Assembly: GCA_013397075.1 (NCBI GenBank)
Contig: VWZS01000164.1
Coordinates: 1-64,000 of the forward strand
Direction: 5' to 3'
DNA: 64,000 bases
From: Rhabdornis inornatus
Taxonomy: Eukaryota; Chordata; Aves; Passeriformes; Rhabdornithidae
The notes under the pieces are model-generated. The model did not search any database and had not been told where the DNA came from. It saw nothing but the letters and a program-made list of their open reading frames with translations. Within the stretch, counting starts at the first letter, position 1; each line of letters starts with the position of its first letter. Made by a program: the position numbers and the translations under genes. This document shows, piece after piece, positions 27,401 to 38,345 of the stretch.

Positions 27401-30400
27401 TATAAATAAAGTTGTTCTGTATTTAAAAGAAACCGATTTGCTGTACCAATATAATGTGGCCTTAATTGTATTAAGCTACAAAGTCACAGACAAAAGCATG
27501 GCTGTGTTGTTCAGACTTGAGATTAAAGTTCTCTTTCTTTTCTTATGATAAACCCAATGACATGGATATTTTATGCATGTATTTGCCCTCAGCAATTTCC
27601 TATTTTAGATTCTTAAATACAGTGTACTGTATAAGAAAAAACAAAACAAAATAAAACAAAAACCAACTTGTCCCAGTGCCATATAGTACATATATAATAC
27701 GCAGGGTCCTGTGGAGGTCACCTGAAGTGCATGACCCATTTTGAATTCCTTCAGTTTGCATGATTATTTCAGGCTTAAGCTGGTGATTCTGGCAATATTT
27801 CTCAGCTTCCTCTGCTGAACATTTAAAACTGGCTTCCTATTGCTTTTCATACTGATGCTAGCTTTCAACTTGATGAAGTGAAGTCATAATTAAACAAAAA
27901 ATATCCCATAGATAATTATAAAATATCACTCAGCCTATCATTTGAGCTGCCTGCAGGCATTTTAGATGCTTGTTTTTATTTGTGTTACATGGTTTTTCTA
28001 TAATACCAATAACTTTATTTTTCCTGTACATCTTTCTCTAATTCCTCTCAGATGATGTCAGTTTATGAGACTAGTTTAATTCTCTCAGATGTCTTTCCAG
28101 GACTCAGTGACCTCACTGCAGGATTGGACATTTGGAATGTGCGAGTGTGCAGTAAACTTCCTGCCTCTTGGTATCAGCTCTCCCGAGGTGCTTTCTGCAA
28201 GTCCAAAATCTGTGAGTGAAGAAACTGCAATGATGCCAGAAAGCTGGTCTGAAGTCCCTGATGATTCCCAGAAGCTCTTTTGCTTGTGGGGTCATTCAAT
28301 TATGGCTGAAATTAGTTCAGTGAATAATTTTGGTTTGCAAGTATAAAAATAGAAAATATTTTGAAATTGAGGGTTGTACTCAAACTGTAATTTGAATACA
28401 TTGAAGAATGGTTCCAACTGTGGAGTCTGGAGGCTGTTCCATTTTTACGGAAATGCTGAGACTGCAGACTTATGTCAAGACCTCCCTGCTGAAAACTTCA
28501 AAGGCATTCCTTCCAGGCAGAGAGTTTATTCTAGAAGAGTGGAAGCTCCTCCCTGAGGTTCAAAGGGTCATTGCTAGAAAACTCTTTATCTGTAGGGACC
28601 GGTGACTTGAGTAAAAATCTGAAAAATACGACTAATATTGTCCATGCTCACAAGGTTACAGGATGTGGGCATTGGTCAAGAAATTGAATAAGGGATAGAA
28701 AATTTTTGGGGGAAGGGAGAGGGATGAAATGTGTGAATGTGTTTACAGTATAAAGAAAGAAATTTTTCAAGTGTGGCAATTTTTTTTTTTTTTCAAAGCA
28801 TCTGAACTTGATCTCAAAGTCAAGCCAAGACTGGTGTCAAAACTGCTTTTAAAGGGCTATCAAGGGATAGATAGCCTGTTGGAAAAAAATCCAGAAGTGG
28901 TGGAAAGTCAGCCAAGTATATATTTGCTAAACTTTCTTTTTCCTATACTTTTTACAGAGAGAGATATCAGGAGGTAAGATGCCTGCTGTGACGAGACTGG
29001 AAGAACGGAGCTGAGGTTAAAAGCTTTCTATATATACAGACTGCTCAGTACCAGCAATACTCCTTCACTTTCAGAATATAATAATTTTCTCTTCAGTAGC
29101 ACTGCCTTCAATATCTACAGTCAATTGCTTGCTCCTTGCATTCAATGTGCTCCTCTATTCAGATGCACATGTGCCAAAAGAATAATTAAAGTTATAGCAT
29201 GATTAACTGTGTGTGTTGGGTACCACACATACAGTTCCAGAACATAGAACAGTGAGAGCATAACTTCCTTGCATGGAAAAAAACTTTCTCAATGGTTGAT
29301 GCCATCGGTCAGCAAGGCACAGAACGGTTCCCACTGACCCAGCAATCTGACCTTTCTTCTTGTGGACATTATGTCCTTAACACATTTCAGAAAATGAATG
29401 AGTATATGAAAGTTAAAAAAAAAAAATCCTCAAAAGCATATCCCACCCTATTTCTCACAGACAAGGATAAGAAAGCAAACATTGTGCAGGCATCAATCAC
29501 AGTGCCTGTCACTTAAGTCACTTAGTAGAATTGAAACCTGTGAGAACCTCTGGAGTTCAGGACCTATGTATACTGAATGCCCAGGCCATATCTGTTCCCA
29601 CAGATCTAACCAGCAGTGCTAAATCTAGGGCACAGGTTATACTGACAGGTAGTCAGAATATTTAACCAGTTTGTATGTACCCTAGAGAAGAACAATTTAT
29701 GTCTATATTAATAAGTCAAGCATTTCCAGGTACTCCTGTCAGTACTACAATATTTCTGGAATGACTGCTGACATATTTTGGCCTGAGTCTTTCCAGGCAA
29801 TCTTCCCAGAATTTTGTTTGCAAAATTTGAGAGATAACATAGGGAAGGAAACATTCCCAAAAATCAGACCGGATATTCTGGAGAGTGAGCAAAGACAGTT
29901 TGGTCCTCTAGTCTTGGGAAGACAGAATAGGTGCTGACACTGTGTTATTTAACCAGTATAATGAAGTGTGTTGTCTAAGAATGCTTATCCCCTGACCCAC
30001 TACTGAATCAGGAGGGAAAATATTGGCCGATGCATTTCTTGCTACCTCCCACGTGAAATATGTATTTTTTGGACACTTGCTTTCTTTATGATCATAAAAT
30101 GGTTGAAATGGTATTTTTTTCAAAATATTTTCATTTTGTTTGAACATATGTTAATATATTCCATAATTAACAAAAGATGAAGAGAGCTTATTGGCATATT
30201 TATGTCTGTGTATGTGCATAGTTCACAATAAGTAAAGATGCAGCTAAAATTGTCTCTTCAAGACCCTTGCTGTCAATAAAAATGAAAGCTAAAAGATCAT
30301 ATTTCAAACCAATGAATATTAGGATTGTTTTTTCTGGCTGTTTTACCAGTAACAAGTAACTGGAGTAACAGTAACTATATGGGGATATATCATATGTTTC

Positions 30401-31448
30401 ACAGATTTATGTTAGACCCTCATTGTGATAGTATCACAATTTATTAAACAAAAAATTAGATTGAAAATGTGAGTTCTGATTGAAATTAATTTTAAATATA
30501 ACTATTATCATGAATGTGAGACGAAAAGGGCTTCTCACCATTTACATTTTGAGTTGAGATGGAAGCACTTTTCTTCCACTCAAGTTTTCTTACATTCACC
30601 CCATATGAATGAAATTACACTCGTGGGGATCCTTCAACCTCTATATTTTGTTCCCTCAACTGCAGCCATAAGTTTGATGCGATTTTAATAATATTTGTGC
30701 TATGTAATGGCTTGTAATAGGCTCCAGAATAATTTTACACTCTAAAATGTACTTCCCCAAAGGATCCAACAGCAAAGTGTAACTAACTATCAGCTACATG
30801 GAAAATGACTGCAATAGAATCTAAAGCTCTTAAAGTTAATGCTATAATACTAAAATATTGGAGGATCTCACTTTATGACATGAAAAGCCTTTATCTATAG
30901 TATTCTAACACTGCAATTATTTTTAGCTAAATTTCAATGGCTGTTGGTTCTCATTGTTTCCTGATTGAATGCTATGGAATGTTATCCAATTTTTATGACT
31001 TTTTAAAACTTATATTTGTCTTTCACCTACTAAAGAGCAAAAGGAAGTATAACTTAAAATCAACAAGTTAAAATAACTGTGCCATTACTCCAACTGAAAT
31101 ACTTTGGATTCTTTGAAAAATCACTTGGAAAATGTAAGTGGAAGTATCCTGAGTATATAAACATATATATAAATATTACCCACATCTTTTTATTTTGAAG
31201 TTTGAAAGAGAAAATATTAAGGGTTGCATTGTATTGTCATAATCAAACTAAATTTTTTCATGTTCTCCTTAGTTTGCATTTCATACATGAGAACTTAATT
31301 CTCAGAATTCTTCAAATTTATTGTCAGCTGGATCTACACATAGATGTGAATTTAAATTTTATGTGTGGCATCTGAAGATTAATCTTGCTATGTCCTCACA
31401 GATGACCCTGCTTGGATTTTAGCCTTGCAGGTTCGACACATATATAGT
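24468..31448. other. Unique AT-rich DNA, no gene seen
   Basis: Seven kilobases without a recognised gene. Simple-sequence items are an A/C-rich run at 27637-27664 and a T run near 28781-28795. Open frames such as 28089-28346, 28408-28605 and 29292-29516 are short, overlap open frames in other registers and match no protein I know. Confidence 0.55.
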
Positions 31449-32500
31449 GTCATGGAACGGCAGTCAGACTGCCACCCACATGCTCCTCGCTGCCCTCCTC
31501 AACAGGATGCTGAGGGTAGAACAAAAGGTGGAAAAGCTCATGGTTAGAAATAAATACAGAGAAATCCCTTACCAGTTACTACCACGGGCAAAACGGACTC
31601 AATGTGGAGGAAATTACATTTATTGTCAAGTAAAAATGATTTGTACAATGAGAAACAAAGATAAACTAAATCAACACCTCCATCCCACCTTTTTCTTTTC
31701 CCCAGTAAGGCTCAATCTCACTCCACTGCCAAGTCATTTACCTCCCCTACCCCATGAGGTGCAGGAGGGTGGGCAATCAGGGTTGTGCTAAGACCATGAT
31801 AGCTCTGCTCTACAGCTCCTTCCCCCTCACACATTTTCCCTGCCTCTGTGTGGGTGCTTCCACAGGCTGCTGGGAAACACCACCTGTACCATGGTCTCTC
31901 CATGGGTGATCTCTGCTCCAGCACACGGACCATCTTCTCCAATTCCTTCTTCTTCCATCTAAATGTTCCCAAAGCTGTTTCTTCCATTTCCACCCCCCCC
32001 CGCCCAAACCTTCTCCTCTCTGTCATCTGGTGATTTTTCCATTTCTTAAATATCTTCCCCAGTGCCAATCCCACCTTGTGTGGGGCTCAGCCGTGCCCTG
32101 CAGTGGGCGGTTGGATCCGGCTGGAATCAGCTGGAACCGGCTGGAACTGGCTGGAACCAGCTGTGTCCGGCTGGGGGCAGCCCCAGCCACGGTTCAGCTG
32201 TGCCCTGCAGCAGGTGATTGGATCTGGCTGGATCCGGTTGGATCCAGCTGGAACTGGCTGGGACAACCCCAGCTGTGGTTCAGCTGTGCCCTGTGGCAGG
32301 CGGTTGGATCTGGTTGGATCCGGTTGGATCCAGCTGGAACTGGCTGGGACAACCCCAGCTGTGGTTCAGCTGTGCCCTGTGGCAGGCGGTTGGATCTGGT
32401 TGGATCCAGTTGGATCCAGCTGGAACTGACTGGGGCAGCCCCGGCCTCCTCTCACACAGCTGCTGCTGCTGCTGGGGCCTGGGTATCTGCAACCCATAAA
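31449..32500 (-). mobile_element. ERV LTR, about 1.05 kb, reverse orientation
   Basis: The left end begins TGTCATGG, the reverse complement of an LTR ending in ..CCATGACA. Going right, the plus strand reads 'cttaccagttactaccacgggcaaaacggactcaatgtgg' in pieces near 31570-31606, a GC-rich block with repeated 'tgctcca', 'ggctgctggg' and 'catggtctc' motifs (31750-31930), then 'tgatttttccatttcttaaatat' near 32030. From memory this order is that of a common avian LTR family read backwards. The right end is near 32490-32500 ('gcaacccataaa'). Bases 32088-32441 have expanded into an 86-bp minisatellite. The stop-poor frames here (31447-31791, 31718-32074, 32030-32518) come from the GC-rich repeat and are not genes. 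No clear target duplication is seen. Confidence 0.7.
32088..32441. repeat. 86-bp minisatellite with nested 10-bp units, inside an LTR
   Basis: The landmark CAGCTGTGCCCTG (CAGCCGTGCCCTG in the first unit) recurs at 32088, 32195, 32281 and 32367. Spacings are 107, 86 and 86 bases, with a last partial unit ending near 32441. The 86-bp units differ at only about five positions. Within each unit a 10-bp motif of the type GGTTGGATCC repeats about five times, and the first unit carries extra copies of it. Because 86 is not a multiple of three, the same repeat opens long frames in several registers, which explains the overlapping Trp/Gly/Leu-rich open frames here. Confidence 0.92.
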
Positions 32501-34693
32501 AATGTCCTGTGCTTTTAAATAACGAAGTTTAAATATTCATGAGGTTTTGTTTCTTAAAAATGTCTTGGTACAGTTGAATTTTATTTCGCATTGTTATGAA
32601 AGAATTACTATCTGTATTAGTTTGTTTTTTTGGTTTTTTGGTTTGTTTGGTTTTTTTTAGTTTTTTTTTTTGTTTTTTTGTTTGTTTGTTTGTTTTGTTG
32701 TTGTTTTCTTTTGTTTTTTTGCACTTATTAGCTCTCTCCATCTTTCTTCTTTCTTAGGAGTTCATAAAGCCACAGAAAAAAAGATACATTGGTTTTTCCC
32801 TAATTCAGCCTGGACATTCTGAATGATTACAGGATCCAGAAATTAATGGATTATACTGCAAAATGGTGTAGTGTCTTAAAACCAGAAATATGGTGCAGTC
32901 TATGATTCTATGGCATTTTAAAATAACTGTGTAAATATCACCCAATCAACCATGATCTTTCTAAAACTTTCCACCCTGAGAACTCCTGAATGGTTTGAAA
33001 TCCGCAGGCACAACCAACATCAAAATAGCTGAAAATGTTATTGAAAAGTGTATGTTTTTGAACACATTTTTAGGGCATCCTCCAGTTAAAGTCTCAAAGA
33101 ACTACAGAAGTAACTCCATGCAGATACATGGCTCAAAATTGCAATCACATGATACATTTCTATCTTTGATCAATAATTAAAGGGTTTTGTTTCTTTTCAT
33201 TCAGCACTAGTTTCCTTCTCAATTTCCTGCAGTCATTCAGGTTAATCAGTGATTTAATCATGTTATCCTTCCATCAGTTTAGTCTCAAATCCTTTTGTGG
33301 GATTTTTGCAGTTTAATAGAGCTAATTTTCAAGTTAGAAAGATCTGAAGAGATCGAGATTAAGATCTATCAAGAACCCACATAATTATCCACTATTGATT
33401 TGCAGTCTTGAATGTAAAATCTCTGACTTTCATTTGAGATCTTTCTGTCTGTTTTCATGGACTCCTTCCCTTTCTGTCTGAGGATCTTGTTTAGTGAGAT
33501 CATTTTTCCCTTGCTTTATTTCTCATTTCCCATGACAGTCTTCAGCATAGTAAGAACAGGATCAGATATCTAGTGACATTCAGAAATTCCACTGAATGCT
33601 CAAAATTTCCAACTACATCTGCTCCATTAAAGGGCTCTGATAATCTCCCATCCAAATGAAACAAGATGTAGGACTTTGAATTCACACTTACGTCTTGCCA
33701 CTCTTCCTCAACAGTAGATGATACAAGGAATGAGAAGTTATTACACTGATGCAGTTATTTTAAATAGAATGAAATAATTCTGAAATAATTTATTTGAGGC
33801 TGAACATTTTGACAGTAAGAGGAATTATTGGATAAATGACAGCACAATCATTCTTTACCTTAGGATCAGATCTTTCATTTCCTAGTGTCGCAGAAAGCCA
33901 CATGGGATTTGACAATAATTTTGATATTTTACTGTATCTTTTAAATCTTTCTCATGTCTTAATAGTGGGACAGGATTAATAGTTACATCTAATTAGCAAG
34001 ATGTATTTGTGTCATAGATTTAAGCAGCAGTAATGACATTTTCTTTTGTCTTTCACTGTTTGCTTTCTGATAATCCCTAATATTTGTTTTGCAAATGTTT
34101 ATTAATGTGTTGGCTTCATAGAACTATTTTCAGCATGATTATAATCTTGTTTTTGAAGGGGAATAATAAGAGTAGAGCTCATCACTATATATGTACAACA
34201 AAGCTTTTTTTACTCCTTTTATATTACTTTGCATTTATCACCATCCAGTATTGGCTGTCAGATTATTGCCCAGTCACTCAATACTATAAAATATTCCTGC
34301 AAATTTCCACATATGACTTCTAGTTTTATCACCCCGAATAGCATATAAATAAACTTAGTCACTCCACTATTTGTAGATTTTCTACCTCCATGTAATCAAA
34401 ACCAAATCCAGGCATAGATGACACCGGGATCTAACTGGAACTTCTATTGACAAAACCTGTCTTTGATTCCTACCTTTTGGTTTGTCCTTCAACCAGGAAT
34501 TAATTCAATTAGACTTTTGAAAAGGACTGTTAATAAAATAATCTTTCAATATTTAAGGGTTTGCTGTTGCTCGTTGGATTATTTATTTCTTCCAAGAACT
34601 CTCAACACACCTGCAATGAGTGATTCTCCATTACAATATCCAAGCTATTTCTCCTTCATCATATCATATCATATCATATCATATCATATCATA
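32501..34693. other. Unique DNA with low-complexity tract
   Basis: Bases 32621-32720 are a T/G-only low-complexity tract of TTTG and TTTTTTTGG units. The remainder is AT-rich unique DNA with no gene seen, ending in a pentanucleotide array. Confidence 0.6.
34658..34693. repeat. (ATATC)n microsatellite, about 7 copies
   Basis: About seven copies of ATATC run up to a single N at 34694. The sequence after another single N (35317 onward, ATCATATCATAG) carries the same unit and looks like the continuation of this array. Confidence 0.9.
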
Positions 34694-35316
34694 NAGATTT
34701 TCTAGTATGAGCCTGTATTTTAATTTAATTTAATTTTAAATTACCATAGATCTTGGTGTGCAATATATTTTAATTAAGTACAGATCACAGACTGCTTATG
34801 TGTTAAACTGAACCTTCAAAAGATAAAATAAATTGCATAGATGTACGCAAACATTTAACAGAGCTGGTAAAAAGTAATAAATACTCATGATCCATATGAC
34901 AGGAAATTTCCTTCAAATCTAAAATCTGAAATAAGAACTCCAGAACATATGATGAAAGAAAATAAATGCCAACCAAGTCCAGTTTATATATGAATTTTAT
35001 TTCTGAAGAAAAAAAAAAATCTAAGCTTTTCAGGATGGTTCTTAAAGGATGGCAATTTCCTCTTTAAGGTCTTCTAGCAATTACACCAACTTTTGAGACA
35101 CCTCTTAACAAAATATTTCCCACAGGTATTTTACAGAACTGTACGCTTTTCAGGTTGTAGTATCTGCATTTGAGTTTTGCTCTGACTCCCTAAGGCTGAA
35201 AGCTCATGAATCATTATTTTACCTGCCTGCTGAGAAAGGCAAGAGGAACTGATTCAGTTTATGTGGGCTTATTCATCCTCTCCTTCCTTATTCCCTGTCC
35301 ATAAACAGGCCCCAAN
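34694..35316. other. Probable misplaced contig between two single Ns
   Basis: A 621-bp segment (34695-35315) is bounded by lone Ns at 34694 and 35316. Its last 310 bases are identical by eye to 35630-35939, which follow a run of 25 Ns. The flanking pieces read through each other: the ATATC array before the first N resumes directly after the second N. The segment therefore seems to belong in or next to the gap at 35605-35629, joined to what follows it, not here. The sequence itself is unremarkable AT-rich DNA. Confidence 0.8.
35006..35315 (+). repeat. 310-bp exact direct repeat, copy 1
   Basis: Begins AAG plus an 11-A run then TCTAAGC, and ends CAGGCCCCAA at a single N. It is identical by eye to 35630-35939 at an offset of 624. 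Most likely an assembly duplicate rather than a biological one. Confidence 0.95.
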
Positions 35317-35604
35317 ATCATATCATAGTTACCTGACATCTACTAATTCTACTCATTCTTTTAATTTTAACCATTTTACTTGGTATGGAAGTTTTACTTT
35401 GTTGATTTCTTGTTCCCTAGGCATTGCTTTACAATTTGACATCACATTTATTACCTTCCAATCCTGACATACTAAAGCTGTTTTAAATGTTAATATGCTT
35501 TGAAGAACTTAGCGCTTTAGTGGTTTCTTCAAGTTTTTGGGTGACTCTTTATTTGTTCTATTCTTCTTTTTTTAGTAAAAAAAACAAAAAAACAAACAAA
35601 AAAA

Positions 35605-35629
35605 NNNNNNNNNNNNNNNNNNNNNNNNN
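35605..35629. other. Assembly gap (25 N)
   Basis: A run of 25 Ns sits between an A/C homopolymer-rich tract (35576-35604) and another A run. A low-complexity A-rich sequence probably broke the assembly here. Confidence 0.99.
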
Positions 35630-35939
35630 AAGAAAAAAAAAAATCTAAGCTTTTCAGGATGGTTCTTAAAGGATGGCAATTTCCTCTTTAAGGTCTTCTA
35701 GCAATTACACCAACTTTTGAGACACCTCTTAACAAAATATTTCCCACAGGTATTTTACAGAACTGTACGCTTTTCAGGTTGTAGTATCTGCATTTGAGTT
35801 TTGCTCTGACTCCCTAAGGCTGAAAGCTCATGAATCATTATTTTACCTGCCTGCTGAGAAAGGCAAGAGGAACTGATTCAGTTTATGTGGGCTTATTCAT
35901 CCTCTCCTTCCTTATTCCCTGTCCATAAACAGGCCCCAA
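35630..35939 (+). repeat. 310-bp exact direct repeat, copy 2
   Basis: Second copy of 35006-35315. It continues into unique sequence (AGTATTG at 35940 onward) without an N, so this copy is probably in its true place. Confidence 0.95.
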
Positions 35940-37724
35940 AGTATTGTTTACTCTAATTTGTTCTCAAGTTCTCCCTTATAATCCTGCAGATTTGCTCTTG
36001 GTAGAGGAGGAAATTGAAAGGGATAAGAGATGGACTTGTTGGGGTTTTTTACAAAAAAATATAGAGGGGGGTTGTGCATGAAATACTGAGTAGGAGAAGA
36101 GAAAAGCAAAGGATAATACCAGGAAATTTGAACCATGTGAATAGTGGCAGAGATAGCTGGTGTCTACAGGTGGTTTCTATGTAAAACTTGAGTGCTCCAG
36201 ACAGCACAAGAGTGCTAGGGGAAAAAAAAAAAGGGGGGGTGGGGGAGGAGGAGGAAAGAGGGATCACTTAAAAGTAATTAAGAAAAATATTTTTCTGGTT
36301 TCAGTGAAAAAAGCCTAATCCTTTGCAGCATCCATTGTAGTGTCTTCTCCATTTCACTTTGTTTCATTAACTTTTAAAACTGTGTGTTGTTTTCTGTTCC
36401 TCAATTCAAACACATGGAGAGAGTGACTGCTAAATACATTAGGAAAATTTTAATGGACTATTAGATGATAAATATAGACAAATATAGTTGGAATTAACAC
36501 CTAATGGTTTTCACTGTCTTAGTTTCTATTGTGTATAAATTGATTTCCTGTCTTTACCTTCCTTAATATACATAAAAATCCCTCTTTTTAGCTTAAATAT
36601 TTTCACACAAATATTCCATGTTTCATATAAATAATTATTCAAAGCCATAGTTTGTTTCTTCCTGTGCAGTTAATGGACAAAGATTTCATCACTAACAGGT
36701 ACATACAGCTGTGCAATATTAATTCTCTTTCAATTCAGAGGAAGAAGGCAAAATTCACTGACTTTTACAGTTGCTAGTTTTGAAGGTGTTGCCTTGGAGT
36801 GACACTGAGGTCTTTTAAACTGATCTCACAAATGCTTTACCCTGCATCATGGTGTCAGAACTAATTACCTTAGGTTTTCATACAAATTACACAGTTGAGT
36901 AAGCTAAGAGTCCATCAATAGTCCAATTCTTATATCTTATTCTTATATCAATTAAAACCTGTTAGCTGGATTCAAATATGTTTGAATTATTTTTAACTTT
37001 AAAGATGCATTAATGTAATAGATTTGTGCAGAATTAGTCACATATATAATATTAGAAAGCCTCCAACTGTTTTTCTTTCTTTCTAGGTTTTGCTTTGATG
37101 ATGCTGAAGTACACTTGAAAACAATTGATGAATGCAAATTTGTGCATCTTTTTCTGCCTCTAATTAATTAAACACAACGATTTCCCTTGGGAGCCAGCTG
37201 TCAACACTGATAAATAAATAATACACCAGATTTTTCATGCTGTCCAGTATCTCTCATTTCTATGCATTTTTATAATTATATATATAAATATAATTTTTCA
37301 AGTGCTAATTTCAGTTGCTAGGTTTTACAAGCCCTATGAAGATAGCTACTAACTGATGTTTTTGTAGGAAAAACATGCACTTCTCTGTTTTCAAAAAAAT
37401 AAAGCTTGTGCATGCAGTGCTTCTCTTTTTTTCTTCTGAAAGATTTTAGTCCACATGCATATTTTTGTTCCACAGGAATTATTTTTAGAAAATAAAAAGC
37501 CCTCACAGTTTTGTGTACACTGTAGACCTGTATTGTTTTTGCATGATCTAATTTTTGGTAGGAGGTGAGAAGCTGCTGGAAGCTTCCACCATGTCCAACA
37601 GAGCCAGTCTTTGATGGCTCTGAAGATGGACATGCTGCTGGCCAAAACTGGGCCAATGAGAGAGGTTGGTAAGGCCTCTGTGATGACATAGTTAAGAAGA
37701 AAATCAAAACAAAGTCACACAGTG
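35940..37724. other. Unique AT-rich DNA with purine tract
   Basis: No gene seen. Bases 36217-36263 are a purine tract interrupted by one T, including an 11-A run, a G7 run, a G5 run and several AGG repeats. Such a tract could form a triplex or G-quadruplex. Confidence 0.6.
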
Positions 37725-38345
37725 TTTCTTCTAGTCAGAGAAGAGGAGGAGGTGAGACCATGTGAGGGAAACAGCATGGAGACACCAAGGTCAGTGCAGA
37801 AGGAGGGGAGGAGGTGCTCCAGGGGCCAGAGCTGAGATTCCTCTGCAGGCTGTGGTGAGACCATGGTGAAGGAGCTGTGCCCCTGCAGCCCATGGAGATC
37901 CATAGGGGATACAGAGATCCACCCACAGCCCATGGGGATCCATGGGGGATGTAGAGATCCACCCACAGCCCATGGGGATCCATGGGGGATGCAGAGATCC
38001 AACCACAGCCCATGGAGGTGCCCATGCCAGAGCAGGTGTGGATGCCTGGAGGAGGCTGTGACCCCATGGGAGACCCATGGAGAGGGGACCCTGCTTCCAG
38101 GCTGGAGCAGCCTGTCCTTGGAGGACTGCACCCTGTGGAAGAGGGACACACACCGCAGCAGTTTTGGGAGGACTGTGTGCCCATGGGAGGGAGTTCATGT
38201 TGCAGCAGGTGCAGTTTGGCTGCTAGTCGTGAGAGTGGACCCACACTCTAGAGGAGGACCTTTCTCTCTACCCAGCTGTGGCAGTGGAGAGTGAATGAGC
38301 GACTCTTGTCAGTGCCTTCTGTTGGGGCAGTGTCAAACCGCGACA
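37725..38345 (+). mobile_element. ERV LTR fragment, about 0.6 kb, forward, 5'-truncated
   Basis: A GC-rich island in AT-rich DNA. It reads 'gagacaccaaggtcagtgcagaaggagg', then 'gaggtgctccagg', then repeated 'cagcccatgg' and 'ggagcag' blocks, 'ggactgcaccctgtgga', 'gaggactgtgtgcccatgggaggga', and ends '..gtgtcaaaccgcgaca' at 38345. From memory this is the forward orientation of the common avian LTR family whose relative lies reversed at 31449-32500. The 5' end is missing and an internal stretch that normally carries the poly(A) signal appears deleted. The open frames 37715-38149, 37735-38244, 37791-38198 and 37863-38294 on both strands are repeat-driven and not genes. Confidence 0.7.
37881..38035. 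repeat. 40-bp tandem repeat inside an LTR, three copies plus a partial
   Basis: Units lie at 37881-37920, 37921-37960 and 37961-38000, with a partial unit from 38001. Each ends in AGAGATCC. The second and third units differ at one base; the first is a little more diverged. The unit contains CAGCCCATGG, which already recurs in this LTR family, so the array probably grew from existing similarity. Confidence 0.93.

Noticed and set aside
31425..31449. A GGTTCGA motif resembling a tRNA T-loop box
   Set aside because: No matching A box or cloverleaf can be folded around it.
32030..32518. 162-codon plus-strand open frame with a repeated Trp/Gly/Leu pattern, plus overlapping frames 32076-32429 and 32218-32499
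   Set aside because: The frames arise from the 86-bp minisatellite within an LTR. The unit is not a multiple of three, so the same DNA opens several registers; no start context or family supports a protein.
35006..35939. Exact 310-bp direct repeat considered as LTRs of a small element or a segmental duplication
   Set aside because: Identity is perfect, one copy ends at an N, the other follows a gap, and the bracketing array reads through; an assembly duplicate explains it better.
37735..38244. 169-codon minus-strand open frame with repeated segments, and 144-, 135- and 143-codon frames on both strands
   Set aside because: All lie in a GC-rich LTR with a 40-bp tandem repeat, which is stop-poor on both strands.
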